Source: Bacteroidota bacterium
Lineage (GTDB): Bacteria > Bacteroidota > Bacteroidia > Chitinophagales > Chitinophagaceae
DNA length: 64,000 nt
Assembly: GCA_029561255.1 (NCBI GenBank)
Contig: JAKQJH010000134.1
Span: 1-64,000 of the forward strand
Reading direction: 5' to 3'
The position numbers were made by a program, and so were the translations under genes. Of this stretch, positions 1 to 7,165 are shown one piece after another (the first letter of the stretch is position 1; each line of letters begins with the position of its first letter). Under the pieces are notes generated by a model. It did not search any database. It saw only the letters and a list, made by a program, of their open reading frames with translations, and was not told where the DNA came from.

Positions 1-71
1 TCGATTTCCTCGAGCAGGTCCTTAATAGGCTTCTCAAAGTCAATATATTGCCGGTTTTTATCGGATGGCAT
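1..71 (-). CDS. accA: Acetyl-CoA carboxylase carboxyltransferase subunit alpha, N-terminal fragment
   Basis: Only the first 23 codons lie in the window; the gene continues beyond its left edge. The peptide starts MPSDKNRQYIDFEKPIKDLL, and the 'DFEKPI' stretch is typical of the N-terminus of AccA, the subunit that with AccD transfers carboxyl from biotin to acetyl-CoA in fatty acid synthesis. The call rests on this short motif alone. The 212 bp between it and nhaA show no obvious terminator; a promoter for accA must lie there or upstream. Confidence 0.6.
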   Translation of the reverse strand, partial: MPSDKNRQYIDFEKPIKDLLEEI

Positions 72-283
72 AGGCTTATTTATAGGCGGCTAAATTAAGG
101 ATTATCTAATAATAAGCCGCTGATACACAAATAGTGAAATAAAATCACTTTTCCCCAGATTATCAAACAAAGAATAAGATCTTAATCAAAAGGTATTTTT
201 GAAATTCAAACTTTTCATTTTTTTGTATTATACTATTTTTATATATAACTGATACCTTCTATCTCAGGCAACAGGAAATGAAC

Positions 284-1462
284 CTAATCTGTCTTGGTTT
301 TATTCCCGGACACACTCTTCAAATAGAAAAACCCGGCAACGCCGCTGATAACAGAAGCCAGCAGCACGGCTATTTTTGAATTGACGATCAGGAAAGGATC
401 TTTAAAGGCCAGAAGGGTGATAAAAACGGACATGGTGAACCCGATACCTCCCAACATTCCGGCTCCTAAAATCAGTTTCCAGTTTAATTCAGCTGACAAC
501 GAACTTAGCTTCAACTTAACTGCAGCCCAGGCGAACAAAAAGACACCAACCGGTTTACCTGCCAACAAACCCAATAATATACCCAGGCTGTTCTTAGTTG
601 ACATCTGAGAAAACCATCCTTGCGTGAAAACAATACCGGTATTGGCCAGGGCAAACAGCGGTACAATGATAAAGGCAACCGGTTTATGCAAAAAATGTTG
701 CAACCGGTAGGATGGTGTCTTTTCATCGCCATTCCCAAATGGCAGAGCAAAGGCAAGCAATACCCCGCTGATCGTGGCATGCACACCGGACTGTAACATG
801 CAATACCACATTACCACGCCCGGAATCAGATACCACCATAAACTGTAAAACCTTAACCGGTTAAAAACGAGTAATAAACCAAAAATGCTTATTGATATAC
901 CAAAATAAAGAAGCGAGAACGTCTTTGTATAAAATAAGGCGATAATCATGATCGCGCCCAGGTCATCAATAATGGCAAAGGCGGTAAGAAATACTTTGAG
1001 TGAAACGGGCACTTTATTCCCAAGGAGTGAAAGGATGCCAAGTGCAAAAGCAATATCCGTTGCCATTGGAATTCCAAAGCCAACCTGGCTGTCTGTTCCC
1101 TGGTTAAAAAAGAAATGGATTAAGGCAGGTATGGCCATTCCGCCGGCAGCTGCCACAAATGGCAACGCGGCATTTCTTAAACTTGACAATTCACCGCTGT
1201 AGAGCTCCCGTTCAATTTCGAGTCCTACGAGCAGGAAAAAAAAGGCCATCAATCCATCATTGATCCAGTACTCAACAGAATGCCGCAGGTGAATACCACC
1301 AGTATCAAACCCGATGTTGGAATGCCAGAAGTGCAGGTAACTTTCTCCGAAACTGCTGTTCGCTATAATAATTGAAATAAGCGTACAGGTGATGAGAGTG
1401 AATCCTCCTGCTTTTTCGCTATTAAAAAATTCGTTAAATAACCTGGAAACAGTCTGTTTCAT
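284..1462 (-). CDS. nhaA: Na+/H+ antiporter NhaA
   Basis: A 392-residue polytopic inner-membrane protein of the NhaA family, which exports Na+ in exchange for protons and serves pH and salt homeostasis. Seen: about 11-12 hydrophobic segments; the family motif ATDIAFALG (about residues 133-141) and FAIIDDLGAIMIIALFY (about 161-177) with the paired Asp residues of the ion-binding site; a conserved GxGFTMSVFI segment near the C-terminus. Length matches the family (about 390). It is a single gene; the next gene downstream on the same strand is accA, and upstream lies the tRNA-Asp repeat array. No NhaR-like regulator is nearby. Confidence 0.95.
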   Translation of the reverse strand: MKQTVSRLFNEFFNSEKAGGFTLITCTLISIIIANSSFGESYLHFWHSNIGFDTGGIHLRHSVEYWINDGLMAFFFLLVGLEIERELYSGELSSLRNAALPFVAAAGGMAIPALIHFFFNQGTDSQVGFGIPMATDIAFALGILSLLGNKVPVSLKVFLTAFAIIDDLGAIMIIALFYTKTFSLLYFGISISIFGLLLVFNRLRFYSLWWYLIPGVVMWYCMLQSGVHATISGVLLAFALPFGNGDEKTPSYRLQHFLHKPVAFIIVPLFALANTGIVFTQGWFSQMSTKNSLGILLGLLAGKPVGVFLFAWAAVKLKLSSLSAELNWKLILGAGMLGGIGFTMSVFITLLAFKDPFLIVNSKIAVLLASVISGVAGFFYLKSVSGNKTKTD

Positions 1463-1660
1463 TCAATTTATTTTAATTTATAAATCCGAAACCCGTTAAG
1501 GTGATAAAACGGCTAATGAAATTTAAACAAGGATCACAGTAAGACCGGATTAGACTTCGCTTTTGTATGCTACCTTCTGCCGAAAATCAAATACAATAAT
1601 AAAACTCTTGATATTGGTCAGATGAAGGGTACCCGGCAAAACGGAAGAATTGTAAAAATA

Positions 1661-1693
1661 AAAAAAGACTGCCTGAATATTCAAACCGTCTTT
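1661..1693 (-). terminator. Intrinsic terminator ending the tRNA-Asp repeat array
   Basis: Imperfect hairpin (AGACGGTTTGAA / TTCAGGCAGTCT, minus strand) followed by a run of T. It is the last of four consecutive hairpin/T-tract terminators downstream of tRNA-Asp and has a sequence different from the other three. Confidence 0.7.
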
Positions 1694-1698
1694 TTCTT

Positions 1699-1942
1699 GC
1701 GGACCGGATCCCGAATCGGTTCGGGACGACCTCCGCCGTGACAGGTACACGCCATAGACATAAAAAAAGCTCCACATTTTTGTGAAGCTTTTTTCTTGCG
1801 GATCGGATCCCGAATCGTTTCGGGACGACCTCCGCCGTGACAGGTACACGCCATAGACATAAAAAAAGCTTCACATTTTTGTGAAGCTTTTTTCTTGCGG
1901 ACCGGATCCCGAATCGGTTCGGGACGACCTCCGCCGTGACAG
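1699..1942 (-). repeat. Three tandem copies of the tRNA-Asp 3' half, each with a terminator and with the T-arm replaced by a palindrome
   Basis: Three copies begin (plus-strand view) at 1699, 1798 and 1897 with a 99-bp period; the intact tRNA-Asp follows 84 bp later at 1981. Each copy keeps the tRNA 3' acceptor strand (GCGGACCGG or GCGGATCGG on plus) and the anticodon/variable region (CGACCTCCGCCGTGACAG on plus), but the T-arm is replaced by TCCCGAA-N4-TTCGGGA at 1709-1726, 1808-1825 and 1907-1924. Copies at 1699 and 1798 are followed by the 17-nt spacer GTACACGCCATAGACAT and a hairpin identical in design to the tRNA-Asp terminator (1762-1794, 1861-1893). Open reading frames across it are chance products of the repeat. 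The rest of the 1463-1981 spacer (1463-1660) holds nothing I can assign. Confidence 0.9.
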
Positions 1943-1946
1943 GGCA

Positions 1947-1977
1947 CAAAAAAAGCTTCACATTTCTGTGAAGCTTT
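1947..1977 (-). terminator. Intrinsic terminator of tRNA-Asp
   Basis: Perfect 10-bp stem AAGCTTCACA / TGTGAAGCTT with loop GAAA (minus strand) and seven T after it, starting 5 nt past the tRNA 3' end. Near-identical copies recur at 1861-1893 and 1762-1794 in the repeat array. Confidence 0.9.
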
Positions 1978-1981
1978 CTTG

Positions 1982-2055
1982 CGGACCGGACGGGACTCGA
2001 ACCCGCGACCTCCGCCGTGACAGGGCGGCATTCTAACCAACTGAACTACCGATCC
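1982..2055 (-). tRNA. tRNA-Asp(GTC)
   Basis: Full cloverleaf on the minus strand: acceptor GGATCGG/CCGGTCC with one T-G pair, D-arm GTTC..GAAT, anticodon arm with loop CTGTCAC (anticodon GTC), T-arm CGGGTTCGAGTCCCG, discriminator G. CCA is not encoded. It is preceded by a good promoter at 2141-2173 and followed by its own terminator and by three partial copies of its 3' half. Confidence 0.96.
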
Positions 2056-2140
2056 TTCCAACCCTTCCTCTCTTTACCCGCTCTGGTTGCCAGCCTGACA
2101 ACTTATTGTGAGCAAAGCGATTCAGCGATTTTTAGGACGG

Positions 2141-2173
2141 CAAAGATAGGCCTGCCGCCTTTTTTATCCAAAA
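2141..2173 (-). promoter_or_regulatory. Bacteroidota-type promoter for tRNA-Asp
   Basis: Minus strand: TTTTG (2173-2169), 20-nt spacer, TATCTTTG (2148-2141). This matches the Bacteroidota sigma-A consensus TTTG-N(about 19-21)-TAnnTTTG. Predicted transcription start is near 2135, giving a leader of roughly 80 nt before the tRNA. The remaining part of the 2056-2410 spacer contains the heptamer repeat at 2343-2410 and nothing else recognisable. Confidence 0.75.
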
Positions 2174-2342
2174 GTTTTTTCTCAAATTTTGGTCTTTTTT
2201 AACCCCCTGATCAGCTAACTCCCGGTTTTCGATGAAATTTCCCCCATTCCCTCCGCAAAATCCTCCTTTTCACCTGTTTCAACGACCGCATTTTAAGCTA
2301 CCGCGCAATTATTTAGTGCTTAGAAGTTCCCCTTAGTAGAGG

Positions 2343-2410
2343 CTGTTGACTACCGACTCCCGACTGCCGACTACTGACTGCTTACTGCCGACTGCCAACT
2401 GCCGACTGCC
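2343..2410 (-). repeat. Heptamer (7-bp) degenerate tandem repeat abutting a stop codon
   Basis: Read on the minus strand directly after the TGA stop of the lipoprotein gene: GGCAG, then TCGGCAG, TTGGCAG, TCGGCAG, TAAGCAG, TCAGTAG, TCGGCAG, TCGGGAG, TCGGTAG, TCAACAG. Period is exactly 7 and the consensus is TnnnnAG. Similar arrays occur at 9553, 22326, 28382, 33035, 54743 and, with a different consensus, 55924. Confidence 0.9.
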
Positions 2411-2845
2411 TCAAATCCCCTCCGTCGACATCACCACAAAATCTCCGGGAAACTGAACGGTGCCATCTTCCTCCGCAGTTATAAATACTTTGTCAGGCTT
2501 TGCGGAAGATACCGTGTGAAAATCGGCGGTCAGCTTTTTGGAAAATTGCTTCGTTGAACTATTGATCAGGCCAACATTCTTCGGATACTCATTGTTTGAA
2601 ACCAGCCAGATCACATATACTTTCTTTCCGGCCTGTAATCTTTCTGCTTCGGCCAGGTTATTGACTTTCACGTCGATTGCGTAATTAGAATTCTTGTCTT
2701 TTTTTACCTTGATAAATCCACGGGCGGCTGGTACTTTAGAAGAAGTATTGAGGGTAATTTTTTTGGCACAGGCACTGAGCAGGAGCACTGCCATTGAAAG
2801 GAAAATTCCTGCTGCAATTGTTCGCTTTAAGGTAACTGAATGCAT
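2411..2845 (-). CDS. Putative lipoprotein, unknown function
   Basis: A 144-residue protein with a signal peptide ending in a lipobox (LLSAC, Cys at about 26), so probably a lipid-anchored envelope protein. The mature part is rich in beta strands and Lys; residues about 70-140 (YVIWLVSNNEYPKNVGLI ... VFITAEEDGT) resemble the secreted C-terminal domain of anti-sigma-K (RskA-like) proteins, but no transmembrane or sigma-binding part is present, so I do not name it. It is upstream of tRNA-Asp on the same strand and its stop codon is the first unit of a 7-bp repeat array. Start ATG gives a well-formed signal peptide. Confidence 0.7.
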   Translation of the reverse strand: MHSVTLKRTIAAGIFLSMAVLLLSACAKKITLNTSSKVPAARGFIKVKKDKNSNYAIDVKVNNLAEAERLQAGKKVYVIWLVSNNEYPKNVGLINSSTKQFSKKLTADFHTVSSAKPDKVFITAEEDGTVQFPGDFVVMSTEGI

Positions 2846-2927
2846 AAATTGTATTTAAAATGAATAAAATTGTTGTTTGATGAATAACATTTGTATGATC
2901 TGTTTCCGACCTGAAAGTAAGAGGACA

Positions 2928-3431
2928 TCACGGCAAAGTAGCAGCCTCGCTACCGGTCTGCTGCCCTTCCTTTCCGGTTGGCACAATTAATACCGGAATA
3001 CGGGTATGATGCAATACATATGTTGTGATGCTACCCAACGGTATCATTTCCAGCCATCGCCGGCTGTGGGATCCCATAATAATCAGGTCCACCTTCATCT
3101 CTTCGGCTGTCGATATAATAATTTTTCCGGGATCACCTTCCTTTACCAGGGTTCTCATCTCCGGATGTCCCAGGTGTTGCCTTGTCTTTTGAAGGTATTT
3201 CTCCGTGCCCCCGAGAATCTGATCAAGTTCCAGAGGTCCGGTTTGTTCCGGATTCATATAGCCGGTAAAGCCCATAATCGGATTGTAACCTTCCGATACA
3301 TAATAGGCCGGACTATCAATAACATGAAGCAACGTCCCCACATCACCGGATTCACTGCACAGCGACACCCCGGTTTCAGCAACTTTTTGTGCACTTGGAT
3401 CATAATCCAACGCGATTAATATTTTTTTCAT
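2928..3431 (-). CDS. Universal stress protein (UspA family)
   Basis: A 167-residue single-domain Usp: MKKILIALDYDPSA at the N-terminus and VDLIIMGSHSRRW..PLGS..YVLHHTRIPVLIVP near the C-terminus. Usp proteins are cytoplasmic nucleotide-binding stress factors. The ATP motif G-2x-G-9x-G(S/T) is altered: the second Gly is Ser (GSHS), so nucleotide binding may be changed; this is inference. Its ATG overlaps the stop of the upstream 79-residue gene (ATGA), which indicates translational coupling, and it belongs to a minus-strand stress group with Old Yellow Enzyme and Dps. Confidence 0.9.
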   Translation of the reverse strand: MKKILIALDYDPSAQKVAETGVSLCSESGDVGTLLHVIDSPAYYVSEGYNPIMGFTGYMNPEQTGPLELDQILGGTEKYLQKTRQHLGHPEMRTLVKEGDPGKIIISTAEEMKVDLIIMGSHSRRWLEMIPLGSITTYVLHHTRIPVLIVPTGKEGQQTGSEAATLP

Positions 3432-3667
3432 GTTAAATTATTTTTTTCAGGCAACGGTTCAGCCTCGTGTTGTGTGGAATAGTTTTCTAACAGCTTCTTT
3501 AATGAATCACGATATTCCTTCAGGCTTTTAATCGTTATTTCCTGATCGCTGTTTACAGGATGGGCAACAGGCATCTCCGGCATAAACTTCGTTAACTCCG
3601 GAAATTGTTCCTGTATCCGCATGGTAGTGCTTAAAATATCCGCCATTATGCTTTTGTAAGTTGCCAT
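3428..3667 (-). CDS. Hypothetical small protein coupled to UspA
   Basis: A 79-residue protein with no family I recognise. Predicted mostly helical, with acidic and Lys-rich C-terminal third (EYRDSLKKLLENY) and a central Pro-rich turn (MPEMPVAHP). No signal peptide or membrane segment. Its stop overlaps the usp start by 4 bp and it lies 23 bp downstream of the Old Yellow Enzyme gene, so it is very likely in the same transcript. That tight packing is the main reason to accept it as real. Confidence 0.7.
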   Translation of the reverse strand: MATYKSIMADILSTTMRIQEQFPELTKFMPEMPVAHPVNSDQEITIKSLKEYRDSLKKLLENYSTQHEAEPLPEKNNLT

Positions 3668-3690
3668 AATTTTTTAATTAATGATACTAT

Positions 3691-4800
3691 TCAGATGCCT
3701 GCCGCAACGGGCTCCTCCTGATGTACCGGATAATCAGTATACCCTTTATCTTCCGCCGTATAAAATAAATCCGTTTTCAACTCTTTTTCCAGGGGCCAAT
3801 GATTGATGAATCTTTCCACGAGGTCAGGGTTATTAATAAACGGCCTCCCAAAAGCCACCAGGTCCGCCATTCCATCTTCAATTACATCCCTCGCCCTTTC
3901 AAGGTCATACCCTCCACAAACGATCAGCGTTTTGGAAAAGTTCTTGCGGATCATCTTTTTAATAAGAAACGGAACTACCGGTGCCCCCATGGAAGTATGA
4001 TCCACCAGGTGGATATAGGAAATACCAATCTTGTTTAATTTCTTTGACAAGTGCTGGTAAGTGGGATCTGTTTCCGGATAGGGTGACATATCACCCGCCA
4101 CTCCATAAGGTGATAAACGGATGCCTGTTTTATCCTTCCCGATCGCAGCAGAAACCGCATCAACCACTTCCAATACAAACCGGCAGCGGTTCGTAATACT
4201 GCCTCCATATCCATCTTCACGGATATTAGTGACCGGTGAGAGAAATTGTTCCAACAAATATCCATTGGCCCCATGAAGCTCCACCCCATCAAATCCGGCG
4301 GCAATAGCCCGCTTGGCGGCAGCCACATATTCAACAATGACTGTTGAAATATCATCCTCAGTCATTACTTCCGGTACAGGATAATCCTGTAACTGCTTTG
4401 CATCGGTCCACATCTTACCCGCGGGTTGTACGGCAGATGGAGCAATAATACGGCTGCCTTCCGGCATATTCAACGGATGACTGATCCGGCCGCAATGCAT
4501 TAACTGAATAATTATCTTTCCTCCATTTCCATGCACGGCCTGGGTAACCTTATTCCAGCCTTCCTCCTGTTGGGAAGTAAAAATCCCCGGTATACGTGCA
4601 TAACCCAGCCCATTTGCAGAAGGTGAAGTGCCCTCAGTGATTATTAAACCGGCTCCTGATCGTTGCCGGTAATATTCAGCCATCATTTTATTGGGAATAT
4701 TACCTGTTGCCCGGCACCGGGTCATAGGAGCCATGACGATCCGGTTATGCAAAGTTCCCTCGCCAATGAATAAGGGATCAAATATGTTTTGCTGTTTCAT
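3691..4800 (-). CDS. nemA: NADH:flavin oxidoreductase / Old Yellow Enzyme (alkene reductase)
   Basis: A 369-residue FMN-dependent TIM-barrel ene-reductase, which reduces activated C=C bonds of electrophiles (enones, N-ethylmaleimide, nitro esters) with NAD(P)H. Seen: FDPLFIGEGTLHNRIVMAPMTR at the start, IIIQLMHCGRISHP (about 97-110), the family signature FDGVELHGANGYLLEQF with substrate-binding His-x-x-Asn (about 170-186), ADLVAFGRPFINNPDLVERF near the end (phosphate-binding site). Length is typical. It lies 11 bp downstream of dps and 23 bp before the small protein gene. The symbol is by similarity to the NemA-type class; the physiological substrate is unknown. Confidence 0.9.
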   Translation of the reverse strand: MKQQNIFDPLFIGEGTLHNRIVMAPMTRCRATGNIPNKMMAEYYRQRSGAGLIITEGTSPSANGLGYARIPGIFTSQQEEGWNKVTQAVHGNGGKIIIQLMHCGRISHPLNMPEGSRIIAPSAVQPAGKMWTDAKQLQDYPVPEVMTEDDISTVIVEYVAAAKRAIAAGFDGVELHGANGYLLEQFLSPVTNIREDGYGGSITNRCRFVLEVVDAVSAAIGKDKTGIRLSPYGVAGDMSPYPETDPTYQHLSKKLNKIGISYIHLVDHTSMGAPVVPFLIKKMIRKNFSKTLIVCGGYDLERARDVIEDGMADLVAFGRPFINNPDLVERFINHWPLEKELKTDLFYTAEDKGYTDYPVHQEEPVAAGI

Positions 4801-4811
4801 TCTTCCGTCTT

Positions 4812-5282
4812 TTAATCCAGGTGTGCCCGTAAAAACCAGGCCATCTTCTCATGTACTTCCATAATACCGGTTACAAAATCACTGCTGCCCGCGTCTTTAT
4901 ACTCCTCCGCAAACCGGTGAATATTTTCCCGGCAGCGGATAATGATAGTTTCATGATCCATCAGTAACTCTTTTATAAATCCCTGGCTGTCATTCTTATC
5001 ACCACTCTCGGTCAGCTGGGTTAGTTCCAGGTATAACTTCAGTGAACCCGCCGCATAATGCCCGATCGTACGGATCCGTTCCGCCACTTTATCAATAATG
5101 TCATCAAGTTGAGTAAACTGACCTTCAAAAAAAGTATGCTTCTCAAAAAAGTCAGGCCCTTCCACATTCCAGTGCGCATTCTTTGTTTTGGTATAAAGCA
5201 CATACTCATCTGCCAGGATTACATTTAGTTCATTAGCTACCGCCTTCAGGTTAAGCCCGGTAACTCCAATTTCTGCTTTCAT
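4812..5282 (-). CDS. dps: Dps/ferritin-like DNA-protection and iron-storage protein
   Basis: About 156 residues from the start MKAEIGVTGLN; an upstream in-frame ATG at 5312 would add ten residues, but the chosen start matches the usual Bacteroidota Dps N-terminus. Ferroxidase-centre residues are visible in NAHWNVEG and in FEGQFTQLDDIIDKVAERIR, with the dinuclear iron site formed between subunits of the dodecamer. Function: oxidises Fe2+ with H2O2 and stores it, and shields DNA under oxidative stress. It is the first gene of the stress group dps - Old Yellow Enzyme - small protein - usp, divergent from the lipoprotein gene at 5544, with about 260 bp of shared upstream DNA. Confidence 0.93.
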   Translation of the reverse strand: MKAEIGVTGLNLKAVANELNVILADEYVLYTKTKNAHWNVEGPDFFEKHTFFEGQFTQLDDIIDKVAERIRTIGHYAAGSLKLYLELTQLTESGDKNDSQGFIKELLMDHETIIIRCRENIHRFAEEYKDAGSSDFVTGIMEVHEKMAWFLRAHLD

Positions 5283-5543
5283 TTTATTTGTTGTTTTAAT
5301 CATTGTAGTCATACTATAAAGTTCGATCTAAAGCGTTGGTTTCGTATTGTATGGTATTCACAAATAGTATCATCTTTCACAGGTATACCTCTGAGAAGCA
5401 CTTGTTTAAACCGGATGGAAAAAAAATAACCCGGAAATCTGCAACATTCCGGCAAAGTGGTATAAGTATTGGCTGGCTCAGATTGATCAATTTTGCATAG
5501 ATCGATTTCTTTTTCCCGGCAACATCGTTTAAAACAAATTTTT

Positions 5544-6155
5544 ATGAAACCGTTGATCCTTATTTCAGCAGCCACGCTGCTTGTTTTTACTTCCTGTACC
5601 TCTACCAAAATTGTCAGTAGCTGGAGAGAACCTGACAAACAGGTGACCGTTGACAAACTGAATAAAGTACTTGTACTGGCTTTATTCAAGGACGAAACAA
5701 GCCGCTATAAAGCGGAAGACCAGATGGTACAATACCTGGATGGTAAAGGAGTGGCCTCCTATAGTTATCTCAAAACCAGTTTCAATGAAAACAATGAAGA
5801 AGCCCTGCGGAGAAAAATAAAAAACGATGGCTTTGACGGAGCAGTGACGATGCGGCTCGTGGATGTGGACAAGGAAAAAACCTATACGCCCGGCATCGGC
5901 TCTTCCTATCCCAACTACTACCGCAACTTCAGTGGCTACTATTACCGCAGTTGGTCCTATTTTTCCAACCCGGGTTATTACTCCACTACAAAAACTTATA
6001 CCGTTGAAACCAATGTGTATTCCATCAAAGAAGACCGGATTATCTGGACCGGACTTACTGAAACCACTGATCCGGATGGTGTCGATAAAATGACCGCTGA
6101 AATCACCAAAGTGGTTTTTAAAAAAATGATCAAAGAAGGTTTTATCAATAAGTAA
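5544..6155 (+). CDS. Putative lipoprotein, unknown function
   Basis: 203 residues from ATG 5544 (an upstream in-frame start at 5493 would spoil the signal peptide). MKPLILISAATLLVFTSC is a clear lipoprotein signal with Cys at 18. The mature part begins with TSTKIVSSWREPDKQ and contains a Tyr/Ser-rich stretch (GIGSSYPNYYRNFSGYYYR, about 114-132) and a final domain with alternating charged residues. It resembles Bacteroidota lipoproteins of the DUF4136 kind, but I am not certain. Divergent from dps; single gene. Confidence 0.75.
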   Translation: MKPLILISAATLLVFTSCTSTKIVSSWREPDKQVTVDKLNKVLVLALFKDETSRYKAEDQMVQYLDGKGVASYSYLKTSFNENNEEALRRKIKNDGFDGAVTMRLVDVDKEKTYTPGIGSSYPNYYRNFSGYYYRSWSYFSNPGYYSTTKTYTVETNVYSIKEDRIIWTGLTETTDPDGVDKMTAEITKVVFKKMIKEGFINK

Positions 6156-6241
6156 ACCGGTGATTCAAGTCAATTTTATAAAAATATAACACATAATATA
6201 ATTTTAACATAAAGGGGGGCTTTTATATCCATTATGCGGAT

Positions 6242-6324
6242 AAGTAAGGCCCTTCCCGTTTTCTTGATGCTAAACATCTCCCCTAAGGCAAGAAAGGCCC
6301 TGTTTTTGCGTTAATTGGGCCTTA
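6242..6324. other. Inverted-repeat region upstream of the transpeptidase-like gene
   Basis: TAAGGCCC at about 6245 is the reverse complement of GGGCCTTA at about 6315, and a further AAGGCCC copy lies between them (about 6291). This could form a leader structure for the gene at 6346. No riboswitch class is recognised and no promoter motif is convincing. Confidence 0.4.
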
Positions 6325-6345
6325 GGTTTTGATTAATTAGCAGCT

Positions 6346-7098
6346 ATGAAAAATAAGTTCAGGGGCCTCTATCTCTTTATTTCTTCTATTGTCATCAGTG
6401 TCATCCACTTATCATTTGGATTTGCAAAAAACACCGGCCACCTGGCCCGGCAGTTATTCAATTCAGGTGACTCCGTTATTCATACGACCTCCGATTCCCT
6501 CTTTTTCAGCCCTGAAATAAAGTCAGTTTATGACAGTTTGCAACTGAATCTGAAAGGACTTAGCCGGGAAGCCTACGATTATGCAAAAAAAGGACTGGAC
6601 CAGTTGCTGGCACAGGGACGAATCATGAATCAGTCCATTATTTCAATTGTGGATTTTAGTCTGCCCAGTACCGAGAAAAGACTCTTTGTGATTGACCTGA
6701 ATCATTATAAAATTCTATTCAACACGCTGGTGGCCCATGGCCGCAATAGTGGAAAAGAAATGGCTTTCGCCTTTTCCAACCAGCCTTCTTCCTATAAAAG
6801 CAGTCCGGGGTTTTACACCACTTCAGATACGTACATGGGGAAAAACGGCTATTCCCTGCGGCTGGAAGGACTGGAAAACGGGATCAATGACAAAGCCCTG
6901 GAAAGAGGGATTGTGATCCATGGAGCCGGGTATGTAAACCAGTCGTTGGCCAATGAGCAGGGCTATATCGGCCGCAGCCAGGGTTGTCCCGCTGTTCCTG
7001 CCCGGGAAGCCCTGCCGATCATCAACCGGATCAAAAACGGCACCCTGCTTTTTATCTACCACCCTGCTTATATTAAACGGTCCGCCTTGCTTAATTAA
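6346..7098 (+). CDS. L,D-transpeptidase catalytic-domain (YkuD_2-type) exported protein
   Basis: 250 residues with an N-terminal signal sequence (KNKFRGLYLFISSIVISVIH..SFGFA). The C-terminal half carries the murein L,D-transpeptidase fold: HGAGYV (about 191-196) and GRSQGCPAVP (about 208-217), giving the His and nucleophilic Cys of SxGCxxx motifs. Such proteins form or edit 3-3 peptidoglycan cross-links or attach proteins to the wall in the periplasm. The family in Bacteroidota is usually annotated as 'murein L,D-transpeptidase catalytic domain family protein'. The start is the first ATG after a spacer with inverted repeats. Monocistronic; the next gene has its own promoter-like box. Confidence 0.87.
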   Translation: MKNKFRGLYLFISSIVISVIHLSFGFAKNTGHLARQLFNSGDSVIHTTSDSLFFSPEIKSVYDSLQLNLKGLSREAYDYAKKGLDQLLAQGRIMNQSIISIVDFSLPSTEKRLFVIDLNHYKILFNTLVAHGRNSGKEMAFAFSNQPSSYKSSPGFYTTSDTYMGKNGYSLRLEGLENGINDKALERGIVIHGAGYVNQSLANEQGYIGRSQGCPAVPAREALPIINRIKNGTLLFIYHPAYIKRSALLN

Positions 7099-7139
7099 CC
7101 GCTGTTCATAACTCTCCATAGCAGGCTCAACTCATTGTG

Positions 7140-7147
7140 TATCTTTG
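7140..7147 (+). promoter_or_regulatory. -7 box (TATCTTTG) for the oxidoreductase/sugar transferase pair
   Basis: TATCTTTG fits TAnnTTTG exactly. No good -33 TTG is present at 17-21 nt upstream. The box ends only 12 nt before ATG 7160 and 18 nt before ATG 7166, so the mRNA leader would be very short; this favours the second ATG as the start. Confidence 0.5.
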
Positions 7148-7165
7148 CACAATTAATAAATGGTT

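Noticed and set aside
1699-1942. CRISPR array or integrative-element attachment sites
   Set aside because: The repeats are imperfect tRNA halves with terminators and no spacers of equal length; the T-arm, which should persist at att sites, is replaced, and no integrase or element lies next to them.
1550-2061. Overlapping minus-strand open frames of 99-126 codons across the tRNA-Asp repeats
   Set aside because: They read through the tRNA and its repeats and have periodic low-complexity peptides (FFVPCHGGGRPEPI-like repeats); products of the 99-bp repeat (99 is a multiple of 3), not genes.
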